From Halisarca cf. caerulea (taxonomy: Eukaryota; Porifera; Demospongiae; Chondrillida; Halisarcidae): a DNA stretch of 64,000 bases. Both the position numbers and the translations under genes were made by a program. Numbering within the stretch: the stretch's first letter is position 1; each line of letters starts with the position of its first letter. Shown piece by piece: positions 48,401 through 63,400 of this stretch. The notes below the pieces were generated by a model that worked only from the letters and a program-made list of their open reading frames with translations, was not told where the DNA came from and made no database searches. The stretch spans positions 1,861,400-1,925,399 of the forward strand of contig CAUJGJ010000263.1 of NCBI GenBank assembly GCA_963170055.1, in the 5' to 3' direction.

Positions 48401-51400
48401 TACCAATATTTGGCACTAGCACCACGCACATTTCCAGTGGACACACATGACCTTTCTGAAGTGCTGTGGGCGTATATGTGTAGTGTTGGATATGCTGGTG
48501 CTAATACCAATATTTGGCACTAGCACCACGCACATTTGCATTGGACACACATGACCTTTCTGAAGTGCTGTGGTCGTATTTGTGTAGTGTTGGATATGCT
48601 GGTGCTAATACCAATATTTGGCACTAGTACCACGTACATTCCCAGTGGACACACATGACTTTTCTGAAGTGCTATGGGCGCATTTGTGTAGTGTTGGATA
48701 TGCTGGTGCTAATCCCAATATTTGGCACTAGCACCAAGCACATTCCCAGTGGACACACAATAAGTTTGTTAACTACTGTGGGCGTATTTGTGTAGTGTTG
48801 GATATGCTGGTGCTAATACCAATATTTGGCACTAGCACCACGCACATTTCCAGTGGACACACATGACCTTTCTGAAGTGCTGTGGGCGTATATGTGTAGT
48901 GTTGGATATGCTGGTGCTAATACCAATATTTGGCACTAGCACCACGCACATTCCCAGTGGACACACATGAAGTTTCTTAACTACTCTGGTAGTATTTCTA
49001 TAATGTTGGATATGCTGGTGCTAATACCAATATTTGGCACTAGCACCATGCACATTCCCAGTGGACACACATGAAGCTTCTTAACTACTGTGGGCGTATT
49101 TGTGTAGTGTTGGATATGCTGGTGCTAATACCAATATTTGGCACTAGCACCACGCACATTCCCGGTGGACATACATGACATTTCTGAAGTGCTGTGGGCG
49201 TATTTGTGTAGTGTTGGATATGCTGGTGCTAATACCAATATTTGGCACTAGCACCACGCACATTCCCAGTGGACACACATGACCTTTCTGAAGTGCTGTG
49301 GGCGTATTTGTGTAGTGTTGGATATGCTGGAGCTAATACCAATATTTGGCACTAGCACCACGCACATTCCCAGTTGAAACACATGACCTTTCTAAAGTGC
49401 TGTGGGCGTATTTGTGTAGTGTTGGATATGCTGGTGCTAATACCAATATTTGGCACTAGCACCACGCACATTCCCAGTGGACACACATGACCTTTCTGAA
49501 GTGCTGTGGGCGTATTTGTGTAGTGTTGGATATGCTGGTGCTAATACCAATATTTGGCACTAGCACCACGCACATTAGCAGTGCACACACATGACCTTTC
49601 TGAAGTGCTGTGGGCGTATTTGTGTAGTGTTGGATATGCTGGTGCTAATACCAATATTTGGCACTAGCACCACGCACCTTCCCAGTGGACACACATGACC
49701 TTTCTGAAGTGCTGTGGGCGTATTTGTGTAGTGTTGGATATGCTGGTGCTAATACCAATATTTGGCACTAGCACCACGCACATTCCCAGTGGACAAACAT
49801 GAAGTTTCTGATGTGCTGTGGGCGTATTTGTGTAGTGTTGGATATGCTGGTGCTAATACCAATATTTGGCACTAGCACCACGCACATTCCCAGTGGACAC
49901 ACATTAAGTTTCTTAACTACTGTGGGCGAATTTCTGTAGTGTTGGATATGCTGGTGCTAATACCAATATTTGGCACTAGCACCACGCACATTCCCAGTGG
50001 ACACACATGACCTTTCTGAAGTGCTGTGGGCGTATTTGTGTAGTGTTGGATATGCTGGTGCTAATACCAATATTTGGCACTAGCACCACGCACATTCCCA
50101 GTTGAAACACATGACCTTTCTAAAGTGCTGTGGGCGTATTTGTGTAGTGTTGGATATGCTGGTGCTAATACCAATATTTGGCACTAGCACCACGCAAATT
50201 CCCAGTGGACACACATGACCTTTCTGAAGTGCTGTGGGCGTATTTGTGTAGTGTTGGATATGCTGGTGCTAATACCAATATTTGGCACTAGCACCACGCA
50301 CATACCCAGTGGACAAACATGACCTTTCTGAAGTGCTGTGGGCGTATTTGTGTAGTGTTGGATATGCTTGTGCAAATACCAATATTTGGCACTAGCACCA
50401 CGCACATTCCCAGTGGACACACATGAAGTTTCTTAACTACTGTGGGCGTATTTGTGTAGTGTTGGATATGCTGGTGCTAATACCAATATTTGGAACTAGC
50501 ACTACGCACATTCCCAGTGGACACACATGACCTTTCTGAAGTGCTGTGGGCGTATTTGTGTAGTGTTGGATATGCTGGTGCTAATACCAATATTTGGCAC
50601 TAGCACCACACACATTAGCAGTGGAAAACATGACCTTTCTGAAGTGCTGTGGGCGTATTTGTGTAGTGTTGGATATGCTGGTGCTAATACCAATATTTGG
50701 CACTAGCACCACGCATATTAGCAGTGGACACATATGATCTTTCTGAAGTGCTGTGGGCGTATTTATGTAGTGTTGGATATGCTGGTGCTAATACAAATAT
50801 TTGGCACTAGCCACACGCACCTTCCCAGTTGACACACATGACCTTTCTGAAGTGCTATGGGCGTATTTGTGTAGTGTTGGATATGCTGGTGCTAATACCA
50901 ATATTTGGCACTAGCACCACGCACATTCCCAGTTGAAACACATGACCTTTCTGAAGTGCTGTGGGCGTATTTGTGTAGTGTTTGATATGCTGGTGCTAAT
51001 ACCAATATTTGGCACTAGCACCACGCACATTCCCAGTGGACACACATGACCTTTCTGAAGTGCTGTTGGCGTATTAGTGTAGTGTTGGATATGCTGGTGC
51101 TAATACCAATATTTGGCACTAGCACCATGCACATTCCCAGTGGACACACATGAAGTTTCTTAACTACTGTGGGCGTATTTGTGTAGTGTTGGATATGCTG
51201 GTGCTAATACCAATATTTGGCACTAGCACCACGCACATTCCCGGTGGACATACATGACATTTCTGAAGTGCTGTGGGCGTATTTGTGTAGTGTTGGATAT
51301 GCTGGTGCTAATACCAATATTTGGCACTAGCACCACGCACATTCCCGGTGGACATACATGACATTTCTGAAGTGCTGTGGGCGTATTTGTATAGTGTTGG

Positions 51401-54400
51401 ATATGCTGGTGCTAATACCAATATTTGGCACTAGCACCACGCACATTCCCAGTGGACACACATGACCTTTCTGAAGTGCTGTGGGCGTATTTGTGTAGTG
51501 TTGGATATGCTAGTGCTAATACCAATATTTGGCACTAGCACCACGCACATTCCCAGTTGAAACACATGACCTTTCTAAAGTGCTGTGGGCGTATTTGTGT
51601 AGTGTTGGATATGCTGGTGCTAATACCAATATTTGGCACTAGCACCACGCACATTCCCAGTGGACACACATGACCTTTCTGAAGTGCTGTGGGCGTATTT
51701 GTGTAGTGTTGGATATGCTGGTGCTAATACCCATATTTGGCACTAGCACCACGCACATTAGCAGTGGACACACATGACCTTTCTGAAGTGCTGTGGGCGT
51801 ATTTGTGTAGTGTTGGATATGCTGGTGCTAATACCAATATTTGGCACTAGCACCACGCACCTTCCCAGTGGACACACATGACCTTCCTGAAGTGCTGTGG
51901 GCGTATTTGTGTAGTGTTGGATATACTGGTGCTAATACCAATATTTGGCACTAGCACCACGCACATTCCCAGTGGACACACATGACCTTTCTGAAGTGCT
52001 GTGGGCGTATTTGTGTAGTGTTGGATATGCTGGTGCTAATACCAATATTTGGCACTAGCACCACGCACATTCCCAGTGGACAAACATGACCTTTCTGAAG
52101 TGCTGTGGGCGTATTTGTGTAGTGTTGGATATGCTAGTGCTAATACCAATATTTGGCACTAGCACCACGCACATTCCCAGTTGAAACACATGACCTTTCT
52201 AAAGTGCTGTGGGCGTATTTGTGTAGTGTTGGATATGCTGGTGCTAATACCAATATTTGGCACTAGCACCACGCACATTCCCAGTGGACACACATGACCT
52301 TTCTGAAGTGCTGTGGGCGTATTTGTGTAGTGTTGGATATGCTGGTGCTAATACCCATATTTGGCACTAGCACCACGCACATTAGCAGTGGACACACATG
52401 ACCTTTCTGAAGTGCTGTGGGCGTATTTGTGTAGTGTTGGATATGCTGGTGCTAATACCAATATTTGGCACTAGCACCACGCACCTTCCCAGTGGACACA
52501 CATGACCTTCCTGAAGTGCTGTGGGCGTATTTGTGTAGTGTTGGATATACTGGTGCTAATACCAATATTTGGCACTAGCACCACGCAAATTCCCAGTGGA
52601 CACACATGACCTTTCTGAAGTGCTGTGGGCGTATTTGTGTAGTGTTGGATATGCTGGTGCTAATACCAATATTTGGCACTAGCACCACGCACATACCCAG
52701 TGGACAAACATGACCTTTCTGAAGTGCTGTGGGCGTATTTGTGTAGTGTTGGATATGCTTGTGCAAATACCAATATTTGGCACTAGCACCACGCACTTTC
52801 CCATTGGACACACATGAAGTTTCTTAACTACTGTGGGCGTATTTGTGTAGTGTTGGATATGCTGGTGCTAATACCAATATTTGGAACTAGCACTACGCAC
52901 ATTCCCAGTGGACACACATGACCTTTCTGAAGTGCTGTGGGCGTATTTGTGTAGTGTTGGATATGCTGGTGCTAATACCAATATTTGGCACTAGCACCAC
53001 GCACATTCCCAGTGGACAAACATGAAGTTTCTGATGTGCTGTGGGCGTATTTGTGTAGTGTTGGATATGCTGGTGCTAATACCAATATTTGGCACTAGCA
53101 CCACGCACATTCCCAGTGGACACACATGACCTTTCTGAAGTGCTGTGGGCGTATTTGTGTAGTGTTGGATATGCTGGTGCTAATACCAATATTTGGCACT
53201 AGCACCACGCATATTAGCAGTGGACACATATGACCTTTCTGAAGTGCTGTGGGCGTATTTGTGTAGTGTTGCATATGCTGGTGCTAATACCAATATTTGG
53301 CACTAGCACCACGCACCTTCCCAGTGGACACACATGACCTTTCTGAAGTGCTGTGGGCGTATTTGTGTAGTGTTGGATATGCTTGTGCAAATACCAATAT
53401 TTGGCACTAGCACCACGCACTTTCCCATTGGACACACATGAAGTTTCTTAACTACTGTGGGCGTATTTGTGTAGTGTTGGATATGCTGGTGCTAATACCA
53501 ATATTTGGAACTAGCACTACGCACATTCCCAGTGGACACACATGACCTTTCTGAAGTGCTGTGGGCGTATTTGTGTAGTGTTGGATATGCTGGTGCTAAT
53601 ACCAATATTTGGCACTAGCACCACGCACATTCCCAGTGGACAAACATGAAGTTTCTGATGTGCTGTGGGCGTATTTGTGTAGTGTTGGATATGCTGGTGC
53701 TAATACCAATATTTGGCACTAGCACCACGCACATTCCCAGTGGACACACATGACCTTTCTGAAGTGCTGTGGGCGTATTTGTGTAGTGTTGGATATGCTG
53801 GTGCTAATACCAATATTTGGCACTAGCACCACGCACTTTCCCATTGGACACACATGAAGTTTCTTAACTACTGTGGGCGTATTTGTGTAGTGTTGGATAT
53901 GCTGGTGCTAATACCAATATTTGGAACTAGCACTACGCACATTCCCAGTGGACACACATGACCTTTCTGAAGTGCTGTGGGCGTATTTGTGTAGTGTTGG
54001 ATATGCTGGTGCTAATACCAATATTTGGCACTAGCACCACGCACATTCCCAGTGGACAAACATGAAGTTTCTGATGTGCTGTGGGCGTATTTGTGTAGTG
54101 TTGGATATGCTGGTGCTAATACCAATATTTGGCACTAGCACCACGCACATTCCCAGTGGACACACATGACCTTTCTGAAGTGCTGTGGGCGTATTTGTGT
54201 AGTGTTGGATATGCTGGTGCTAATACCAATATTTGGCACTAGCACCACGCATATTAGCAGTGGACACATATGACCTTTCTGAAGTGCTGTGGGCGTATTT
54301 GTGTAGTGTTGGATATGCTGGTGCTAATACCAATATTTGGCACTAGCACCACGCACATACCCAGTGGACAAACATGACCTTTCTGAAGTGCTGTGGGCGT

Positions 54401-57400
54401 ATTTGTGTAGTGTTGGATATGCTTGTGCAAATACCAATATTTGGCACTAGCACCACGCACTTTCCCATTGGACACACATGAAGTTTCTTAACTACTGTGG
54501 GCGTATTTGTGTAGTGTTGGATATGCTGGTGCTAATACCAATATTTGGAACTAGCACTACGCACATTCCCAGTGGACACACATGACCTTTCTGAAGTGCT
54601 GTGGGCGTATTTGTGTAGTGTTGGATATGCTGGTGCTAATACCAATATTTGGCACTAGCACCACGCACATTCCCAGTGGACAAACATGAAGTTTCTGATG
54701 TGCTGTGGGCGTATTTGTGTAGTGTTGGATATGCTGGTGCTAATACCAATATTTGGCACTAGCACCACGCACATTCCCAGTGGACACACATGACCTTTCT
54801 GAAGTGCTGTGGGCGTATTTGTGTAGTGTTGGATATGCTGGTGCTAATACCAATATTTGGCACTAGCACCACGCATATTAGCAGTGGACACATATGACCT
54901 TTCTGAAGTGCTGTGGGCGTATTTGTGTAGTGTTGGATATGCTGGTGCTAATACCAATATTTGGCACTAGCACCACGCACCTTCCCAGTGGACACACATG
55001 ACCTTTCTGAAGTGCTATGGGCGTATTTGTGTAGTGTTGGATATGCTGGTGCTAATACCAATATTTGGCACTAGCACCACGCACATTCCCAGGTAAAACA
55101 CATGACCTTTCTGAAGTGCTGTGGGCGTATTTGTGTAGTGTTGGATATGCTGGTGCTAATACCAATATTTGGCACTAGCACCACGCACATTCCCAGTGGA
55201 CAAACATGACGTTTCTGAAGTGCTGTGGGTGTATTTGTGTAGTGTTGGATATGCTGGTGCTAATACCAATATTTGGCACTAGCACCACGCACATTCCCAG
55301 TGGACACACATGACCTTTCTGAAGTGCTGTTGGCGTATTAGTGTAGTGTTGGATATGCTGGTGCTAATACCAATATTTGGCACTAGCACCATGCACTTTC
55401 CCAGTGGACACACATGAAGTTTCTTAACTACTGTGGGCGTATTTGTGTAGTGTTGGATATGCTGGTGCTAATACCAATATTTGGCACTAGCACCACGCAC
55501 ATTCCCGGTGGACATACATGACATTTCTGAAGTGCTGTGGGCGTATATGTGTAGTGTTGGATATGCTGGTGCTAATACCAATATTTGGCACTAGCACCAC
55601 GCAAATTCCCAGTGGACACACATGACCTTTCTGAAGTGCTGTGGGCGTATTTGTGTAGTGTTGGATATGCTAGTGCTAATACCAATATTTGGCACTAGCA
55701 CCACGCACATACCCAGTGGACAAACATGACCTTTCTGAAGTGCTGTGGGCGTATTTGTGTAGTGTTGGATATGCTTGTGCAAATACCAATATTTGGCACT
55801 AGCACCACGCACTTTCCCATTGGACACACATGAAGTTTCTTAACTACTGTGGGCGTATTTGTGTAGTGTTGGATATGCTGGTGCTAATACCAATATTTGG
55901 AACTAGCACTACGCACATTCCCAGTGGACACACATGACCTTTCTGAAGTGCTGTGGGCGTATTTGTGTAGTGTTGGATATGCTGGTGCTAATACCAAAAT
56001 TTGGCACTAGCACCACACACATTAGCAGTGGAAAACATGACCTTTCTGAAGTGCTGTGGGCGTATTTGTGTAGTGTTGGATGTGCTGGTGCTAATACCAA
56101 TATTTGGCACTAGCACCACGCACATTCCCAGTGGACAAACATGAAGTTTCTGATGTGCTGTGGGCGTATTTGTGTAGTGTTGGATATGCTGGTGCTAATA
56201 CCAATATTTGGCACTAGCACCACGCACATTCCCAGTGGACACACATGACCTTTCTGAAGTGCTGTGGGCGTATTTGTGTAGTGTTGGATATGCTGGTGCT
56301 AATACCAATATTTGGCACTAGCACCACGCATATTAGCAGTGGACACATATGACCTTTCTGAAGTGCTGTGGGCGTATTTGTGTAGTGTTGGATATGCTGG
56401 TGCTAATACCAATATTTGGCACTAGCACCACGCACCTTCCCAGTGGACACACATGACCTTTCTGAAGTGCTATGGGCGTATTTGTGTAGTGTTGGATATG
56501 CTGGTGCTAATACCAATATTTGGCACTAGCACCACGCACATTCCCAGTTGAAACACATGACCTTTCTGAAGTGCTGTGGGCGTATTTAAGTAGTGTTGGA
56601 TATGCTGGTGCTAATACCAATATTTGGCACTAGCACCACGCACATTCCCAGTGGACAAACATGACGTTTCTGAAGTACTGTGGGTGTATTTGTGTAGTGT
56701 TGGATATGCTGGTGCTAATACCAATATTTGGCACTAGCACCACGCACATTCCCAGTGGACACACATGACCTTTCTGAAGTGCTGTTGGCGTATTAGTGTA
56801 GTGTTGGATATGCTGGTGCTAATACCAATATTTGGCACTAGCACCATGCACTTTCCCAGTGGACACACATGAAGTTTCTTAACTACTGTGGGCGTATTTG
56901 TGTAGTGTTGGATATGCTGGTGCTAATACCAATATTTGGCACTAGCACCACGCACATTCCCGGTGGACATACATGACATTTCTGAAGTGCTGTGGGCGTA
57001 TTTGTGTAGTGTTGGATATGCTGGTGCTAATACCAATATTTGGCACTAGCACCACGCACATTCCCAGTGGACACACATGACCTTTCTGAAGTGCTGTGGG
57101 CGTATTTGTGTAGTGTTGGATATGCTGGTGCTAATACCAATATTTGGCACTAGCACCACGCACATTCCCAGTTGAAACACATGACCTTTCTAAAGTGCTG
57201 TGGGCGTATTTGTGTAGTGTTGGATATGCTGGTGCTAATACCAATATTTGGCACTAGCACCACGCACATTCCCAGTTGAAACACATGACCTTTCTAAAGT
57301 GCTGTGGGCGTATTTGTGTAGTGTTGGATATGCTGGTGCTAATACCAATATTTGGCACTAGCACCACGCACATTCCCAGTGGACACACATGACCTTTCTG

Positions 57401-60400
57401 AAGTGCTGTGGGCGTATTTGTGTAGTGTTGGATATGCTGGTGCTAATACCAATATTTGGCACTAGCACCACGCACCTTCCCAGTGGACACACATGACCTT
57501 CCTGAAGTGCTGTGGGCGTATTTGTGTAGTGTTGGATATGCTGGTGCTAATACCAATATTTGGCACTAGCACCACGCACATTCCCAGTGGACACACATGA
57601 AGTTTCTGATGTGCTGTGGGCGTATTTGTGTAGTGTTGGATATGCTGGTGCTAATACCAATATTTGGCACTAGCACCACGCACATTCCCAGTGGACACAC
57701 ATGAAGTTTCTTAACTACTGTGGGCGAATTTCTGTAGTGTTCGATATGCTGGTGCTAATACCAATATTTGGCACTAGCACCACGCACATTCCCAGTGGAC
57801 ACACATGACCTTTCTGAAGTGCTGTGGGCGTATTTGTGTAGTGTTGGATATGCTGGTGCTAATACCAATATTTGGCACTAGCACCACGCATATTAGCAGT
57901 GGACACACATGACCTTTCTGAAGTGCTGTGGGCGTATTTGTGTAGTGTTGGATATGCTGGTGCTAATACCAATATTTGGCACTAGCACCACGCACCTTCC
58001 CAGTGGACACACATGACCTTTCTGAAGTGCTGTGGGCGTATTTGTGTAGTGTTGGATATGCTGGTGCTAATACCAATATTTGGCACTAGCACCACGCACA
58101 TTCCCAGTGGACACACATGACCTTTCTGAAGTGCTGTCGGCGTATTTGTGTAGTGTTGGATATGCTGGTGCTAATACCAATATTTGGCACTAGCACCACA
58201 CACATTAACAGTGGAAAACATGACCTTTCTGAAGTGCTGTGGGCGTATTTGTGTAGTGTTGGATATGCTGGTGCTAATACCAATATTTGGCACTAGCACC
58301 ACGCACATTCCCAGTGGACAAACATGAAGTTTCTGATGTGCTGTGGGCGTATTTGTGTAGTGTTGGATATGCTGGTGCTAATACCAATATTTGGCACTAG
58401 CACCACGCACATTCCCAGTGGACACACATGACCTTTCTGAAGTGCTGTGGGCGTATTTGTGTAGTGTTGGGTATGCTGGTGCTAATACCAATATTTGGCA
58501 CTAGCACCACGCACATTCCCAGTGGACACACATGACCTTTCTGAAGTGCTGTGGGCGTATTTGTGTAGTGTTGGATATGCTGGTGCTAATACCAATATTT
58601 GGCACTAGCACCACGCATATTAGCAGTGGACACACATGACCTTTCTGAAGTGCTGTGGGCGTATTTGTGTAGTGTTGGATATGCTGGTGCTAATACCAAT
58701 ATTTGGCACTAGCACCACGCACCTTCCCAGTGGACACACATGACCTTTCTGAAGTGCTATGGGCGTATTTGTGTAGTGTTGGATATGCTGGTGCTAATAC
58801 CAATATTTGGCACTAGCACCACGCACATTCCCAGTTGAAACACATGACCTTTCTGAAGTGCTGTGGGCGTATTTGTGTAGTGTTGGATATGCTGGTGCTA
58901 ATACCAATATTTGGCACTAGCACCACGCAAATTCCCAGTGGACAAACATGACGTTTCTGAAGTGCTGTGGGTGTATTTGTGTAGTGTTGGATATGCTGGT
59001 GCTAATACCAATATTTGGCACTAGCACCACGCACATTCCCAGTGGACACACATGACCTTTCTGAAGTGCTGTTGGCGTATTAGTGTAGTGTTGGATATGC
59101 TGGTGCTAATACCAATATTTGGCACTAGCACCATGCACATTCCCAGTGGACACACATGAAGCTTCTTAACTACTGTGGGCGTATTTGTGTAGTGTTGGAT
59201 ATGCTGGTGCTAATACCAATATTTGGCACTAGCACCACGCACATTCCCGGTGGACATACGTGACATTTCTGAAGTGCTGTGGGCGTATTTGTGTAGTGTT
59301 GGATATGCTGGTGCTAATACCAATATTTGGCACTAGCACCACGCACATTCCCAGTGGACACACATGACCTTTCTGAAGTGCTGTGGGCGTATTTGTGTAG
59401 TGTTGGATATGCTGGTGCTAATACCAATATTTGGCACTAGCACCACGCACATTCCCAGTTGAAACACATGACCTTTCTAAAGTGCTGTGGGCGTATTTGT
59501 GTAGTGTTGGATATGCTGGTGCTAATACCAATATTTGGCACTAGCACCACGCACATTCCCAGTGGACACACATGACCTTTCTGAAGTGCTGTGGGCGTAT
59601 TTGTGTAGTGTTGGATATGCTGGTGCTAATACCAATATTTGGCACTAGCACCACGCACATTAGCAGTGCACACACATGACCTTTCTGAAGTGCTGTGGGC
59701 GTATTTGTGTAGTGTTGGATATGCTGGTGCTAATACCAATATTTGGCACTAGCACCACGCACATTCCCAGTGGACACACATGACCTTTCTGAAGTGCTGT
59801 CGGCGTATTTGTGTAGTGTTGGATATGCTGGTGCTAATACCAATATTTGGCACTAGCACCACACACATTAACAGTGGAAAACATGACCTTTCTGAAGTGC
59901 TGTGGGCGTATTTGTGTAGTGTTGGATATGCTGGTGCTAATACCAATATTTGGCACTAGCACCACGCACATTCCCAGTGGACAAACATGAAGTTTCTGAT
60001 GTGCTGTGGGCGTATTTGTGTAGTGTTGGATATGCTGGTGCTAATACCAATATTTGGCACTAGCACCACGCACATTCCCAGTGGACACACATGACCTTTC
60101 TGAAGTGCTGTGGGCGTATTTGTGTAGTGTTGGGTATGCTGGTGCTAATACCAATATTTGGCACTAGCACCACGCACATTCCCAGTGGACACACATGACC
60201 TTTCTGAAGTGCTGTGGGCGTATTTGTGTAGTGTTGGATATGCTGGTGCTAATACCAATATTTGGCACTAGCACCACGCATATTAGCAGTGGACACACAT
60301 GACCTTTCTGAAGTGCTGTGGGCGTATTTGTGTAGTGTTGGATATGCTGGTGCTAATACCAATATTTGGCACTAGCACCACGCACCTTCCCAGTGGACAC

Positions 60401-63400
60401 ACATGACCTTTCTGAAGTGCTATGGGCGTATTTGTGTAGTGTTGGATATGCTGGTGCTAATACCAATATTTGGCACTAGCACCACGCACATTCCCAGTTG
60501 AAACACATGACCTTTCTGAAGTGCTGTGGGCGTATTTGTGTAGTGTTGGATATGCTGGTGCTAATACCAATATTTGGCACTAGCACCACGCAAATTCCCA
60601 GTGGACAAACATGACGTTTCTGAAGTGCTGTGGGTGTATTTGTGTAGTGTTGGATATGCTGGTGCTAATACCAATATTTGGCACTAGCACCACGCACATT
60701 CCCAGTGGACACACATGACCTTTCTGAAGTGCTGTTGGCGTATTAGTGTAGTGTTGGATATGCTGGTGCTAATACCAATATTTGGCACTAGCACCATGCA
60801 CATTCCCAGTGGACACACATGAAGCTTCTTAACTACTGTGGGCGTATTTGTGTAGTGTTGGATATGCTGGTGCTAATACCAATATTTGGCACTAGCACCA
60901 CGCACATTCCCGGTGGACATACGTGACATTTCTGAAGTGCTGTGGGCGTATTTGTGTAGTGTTGGATATGCTGGTGCTAATACCAATATTTGGCACTAGC
61001 ACCACGCACATTCCCAGTGGACACACATGACCTTTCTGAAGTGCTGTGGGCGTATTTGTGTAGTGTTGGATATGCTGGTGCTAATACCAATATTTGGCAC
61101 TAGCACCACGCACATTCCCAGTTGAAACACATGACCTTTCTAAAGTGCTGTGGGCGTATTTGTGTAGTGTTGGATATGCTGGTGCTAATACCAATATTTG
61201 GCACTAGCACCACGCACATTCCCAGTGGACACACATGACCTTTCTGAAGTGCTGTGGGCGTATTTGTGTAGTGTTGGATATGCTGGTGCTAATACCAATA
61301 TTTGGCACTAGCACCACGCACATTAGCAGTGCACACACATGACCTTTCTGAAGTGCTGTGGGCGTATTTGTGTAGTGTTGGATATGCTGGTGCTAATACC
61401 AATATTTGGCACTAGCACCACGTACCTTCCCAGTGGACACACATGACATTTCTGAAGTGCTGTGGGCGTATTTGTGTAGTGTTGGATATGCTGGTGCTAA
61501 TACCAATATTTGGCACTAGCACCACGCACATTCCCAGTGGACAAACATGAAGTTTCTGATGTGCTGTGGGCGTATTTGTGTAGTGTTGGATATGCTGGTG
61601 CTAATACCAATATTTGGCACTAGCACCACGCACATTCCCAGTGGACACACATTAAGTTTCTTAACTACTGTGGGCGAATTTCTGTAGTGTTGGATATGCT
61701 GGTGCTAATACCAATATTTGGCACTAGCACCACGCACATTCCCAGTGGACACACATGACCTTTCTGAAGTGCTGTGGGCGTATTTGTGTAGTGTTGGATA
61801 TGCTGGTGCTAATACCAATATTTCGCACTAGCACCACGCACATTCCCAGTTGAAACACATGACCTTTCTAAAGTGCTGTGGGCGTATTTGTGTAGTGTTG
61901 GATATGCTGGTGCTAATACCAATATTTGGCACTACCATACGCACATTCCCAGTTGAAACACATGACCTTTCTAAAGTGCTGTGGGCGTATTTGTGTAGTG
62001 TTGGATATGCTGGTGCTAATACCAATATTTGGCACTAGCACCACGCACATTCCCAGTGGACACACATGACCTTTCTGAAGTGCTGTGGGCGTATTTGTGT
62101 AGTGTTGGATATGCTGGTGCTAATACCAATATTTGGCACTAGCACCACGCACATTAGCAGTGCACACACATGACCTTTCTGAAGTGCTGTGGGCGTATTT
62201 GTGTAGTGTTGGATATGCTGGTGCTAATACCAATATTTGGCACTAGCACCACGCACCTTCCCAGTGGACACACATGACCTTTCTGAAGTGCTGTGGGCGT
62301 ATTTGTGTAGTGTTGGATATGCTGGTGCTAATACCAATATTTGGCACTAGCACCACGCACATTCCCAGTGGACAAACATGAAGTTTCTGATGTGCTGTGG
62401 GCGTATTTGTGTAGTGTTGGATATGCTGGTGCTAATACCAATATTTGGCACTAGCACCACGCACATTCCCAGTGGACACACATTAAGTTTCTTAACTACT
62501 GTGGGCGAATTTCTGTAGTGTTGGATATGCTGGTGCTAATACCAATATTTGGCACTAGCACCACGCACATTCCCAGTGGACACACATGACCTTTCTGAAG
62601 TGCTGTGGGCGTATTTGTGTAGTGTTGGATATGCTGGTGCTAATACCAATATTTGGCACTAGCACCACGCACATTCCCAGTTGAAACACATGACCTTTCT
62701 AAAGTGCTGTGGGCGTATTTGTGTAGTGTTGGATATGCTGGTGCTAATACCAATATTTGGCACTAGCACCACGCACATTCCCAGTGGACAAACATGAAGT
62801 TTCTGATGTGCTGTGGGCGTATTTGTGTAGTGTTGGATATGCTGGTGCTAATACCAATATTTGGCACTAGCACCACGCACATTCCCAGTGGACACACATG
62901 ACCTTTCTGAAGTGCTGTGGGCGTATTTGTGTAGTGTTGGATATGCTGGTGCTAATACCAATATTTGGCACTAGCACCACGCACCTTCCCAGTGGACACA
63001 CATGACCTTTCTGAAGTGCTATGGGCGTATTTGTGTAGTGTTGGATATGCTGGTGCTAATACCAATATTTGGCACTAGCACCACGCACATTCCCAGTTGA
63101 ATCACATGACCTTTCTGAAGTGCTGTGGGCGTATTTGTGTAGTGTTGGATATGCTGGTGCTAATACCAATATTTGGCACTAGCACCACGCACATTCCCAG
63201 TGGACAAACATGACGTTTCTGAAGTGCTGTGGGTGTATTTGTGTAGTGTTGGATATGCTGGTGCTAATACCAATATTTGGCACTAGCACCACGCACATTC
63301 CCAGTGGACACACATGACCTTTCTGAAGTGCTGTTGGCGTATTAGTGTAGTGTTGGATATGCTGGTGCTAATACCAATATTTGGCACTAGCACCATGCAC

